DNA from: Longibacter salinarum
GTDB lineage: Bacteria > Bacteroidota > Rhodothermia > Rhodothermales > Salinibacteraceae
Length of the DNA: 64,000 nt
Direction of reading: 5' to 3'
NCBI RefSeq assembly: GCF_002554795.1
Contig: NZ_PDEQ01000007.1
Span: 1 to 64,000, forward strand
The notes under the pieces were generated by a model. It ran no database searches. It had not been told where the DNA came from and saw nothing but the letters and a program-made list of their open reading frames with translations. The position numbers and the translations under genes are program-made. Positions 63,706 to 64,000 of this stretch are shown piece after piece (position 1 is the stretch's first letter; every line of letters begins with the position of its first letter).

Positions 63706-64000
63706 GATGCGTTCTCTCCTCCAAGAATTGCGCGGCGTCATCGAGCGCGAGGCGTCCCTCCACGGACCGCTCGTGCCCCTTGATGCTCCGCCGACCGATA
63801 CGGACGAGGATGCTTCGGCTACCGAGGATGACGCTCCCACGGTGAACGAGTCTTCTCCGTCAAACACGTACTCGCAGCCGGGTGAGGCAGCCACGGACGA
63901 TGCATCCAGCGTAGACGCCGACGACCTGCCGGCTCCGTCCACCGCGTCCGATGCCTCCGCCGGGGACGCCCTTTCTTCCACTTCTTCCTCCAACGACGCC
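63706..64000 (+). CDS. Partial gene with acidic, disordered N-terminus (runs off the window)
   Basis: An open frame starts at ATG 63706, 48 bp after coaBC, and is still open at the edge (98 codons). The first 20 residues (MRSLLQELRGVIEREASLHG) form a charged helix. The rest is Asp/Ser/Thr/Pro/Ala-rich and looks disordered. A short N-terminal helix plus acidic linker can precede uracil-DNA glycosylase domains of the type 4 kind, but the catalytic part lies outside, so I do not assign a function. Confidence 0.7.

Overview
The window looks like a chromosomal segment around the replication origin of a high-GC member of the Rhodothermota, most like the salt-loving Salinibacter/Longibacter group. 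This placement is inference. It rests on the dnaA-dnaN arrangement at a cluster of DnaA boxes, a protein with a type IX secretion sorting domain, weak Shine-Dalgarno signals, generally acidic proteins and a highly acidic extension on ribosomal protein S2. No phage, insertion sequence, CRISPR array or rRNA gene was recognised.

Layout. 1-5,420: a large secreted FG-GAP repeat protein, tRNA-Gly(CCC), tRNA-Val(TAC) and an azurin-like copper lipoprotein. 5,421-8,761: a TonB-dependent receptor and a secreted thioredoxin behind a DtxR-type palindrome, suggesting metal regulation. 8,777-16,540: mixed metabolic and envelope genes: a DUF2255 protein, a cupin, an SDR with a divergent AraC regulator, a class V aminotransferase, a propeller lipoprotein, a four-helix membrane protein and a lipase-like hydrolase. 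16,855-21,926: a PAP2 phosphatase, a small outer-membrane-type protein, two tandem CAP-domain lipoproteins and a lipoprotein built from two duplicated modules. 22,421-24,611: a sulfur operon, sqr-like, tusE/dsrC-like and dsrE-like. 25,050-41,887: a lone receiver protein, a nuclease-like protein, an ABC permease divergent from DUF432-MscS, cell-wall enzymes (a DUF882 peptidase and an L,D-transpeptidase broken by an in-frame TAG), a CAT-like acyltransferase, two small ribbon-helix-helix-like proteins, a second SDR, a ChaN-like protein and a DEAD-box helicase.

42,057-48,702 is the conserved yceD-rpmF-plsX-fabH-fabD...fabG lipid-synthesis cluster on the minus strand. The putative origin lies between yceD and dnaA, with three exact DnaA boxes. 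From dnaA onward, most genes run away from the origin on the plus strand: dnaA, dnaN, then rplM-rpsI-rpsB-tsf-pyrH-frr, tRNA-Ser(GGA), and yicC-gmk-rpoZ-coaBC. At the right edge a gene with an acidic, low-complexity N-terminus runs out of the window.

Points most worth a second look: paired 14-bp palindromes exactly 21 bp apart between the ABC permease and DUF432 genes; the in-frame amber codon in the L,D-transpeptidase; the DtxR-like box and a compact three-way-junction fold upstream of the receptor; the 70-residue acidic head on S2; the unusual cysteine patterns in the sulfur operon; and several families of degenerate intergenic repeats. All functional assignments come from reading motifs by eye; no database search was run.
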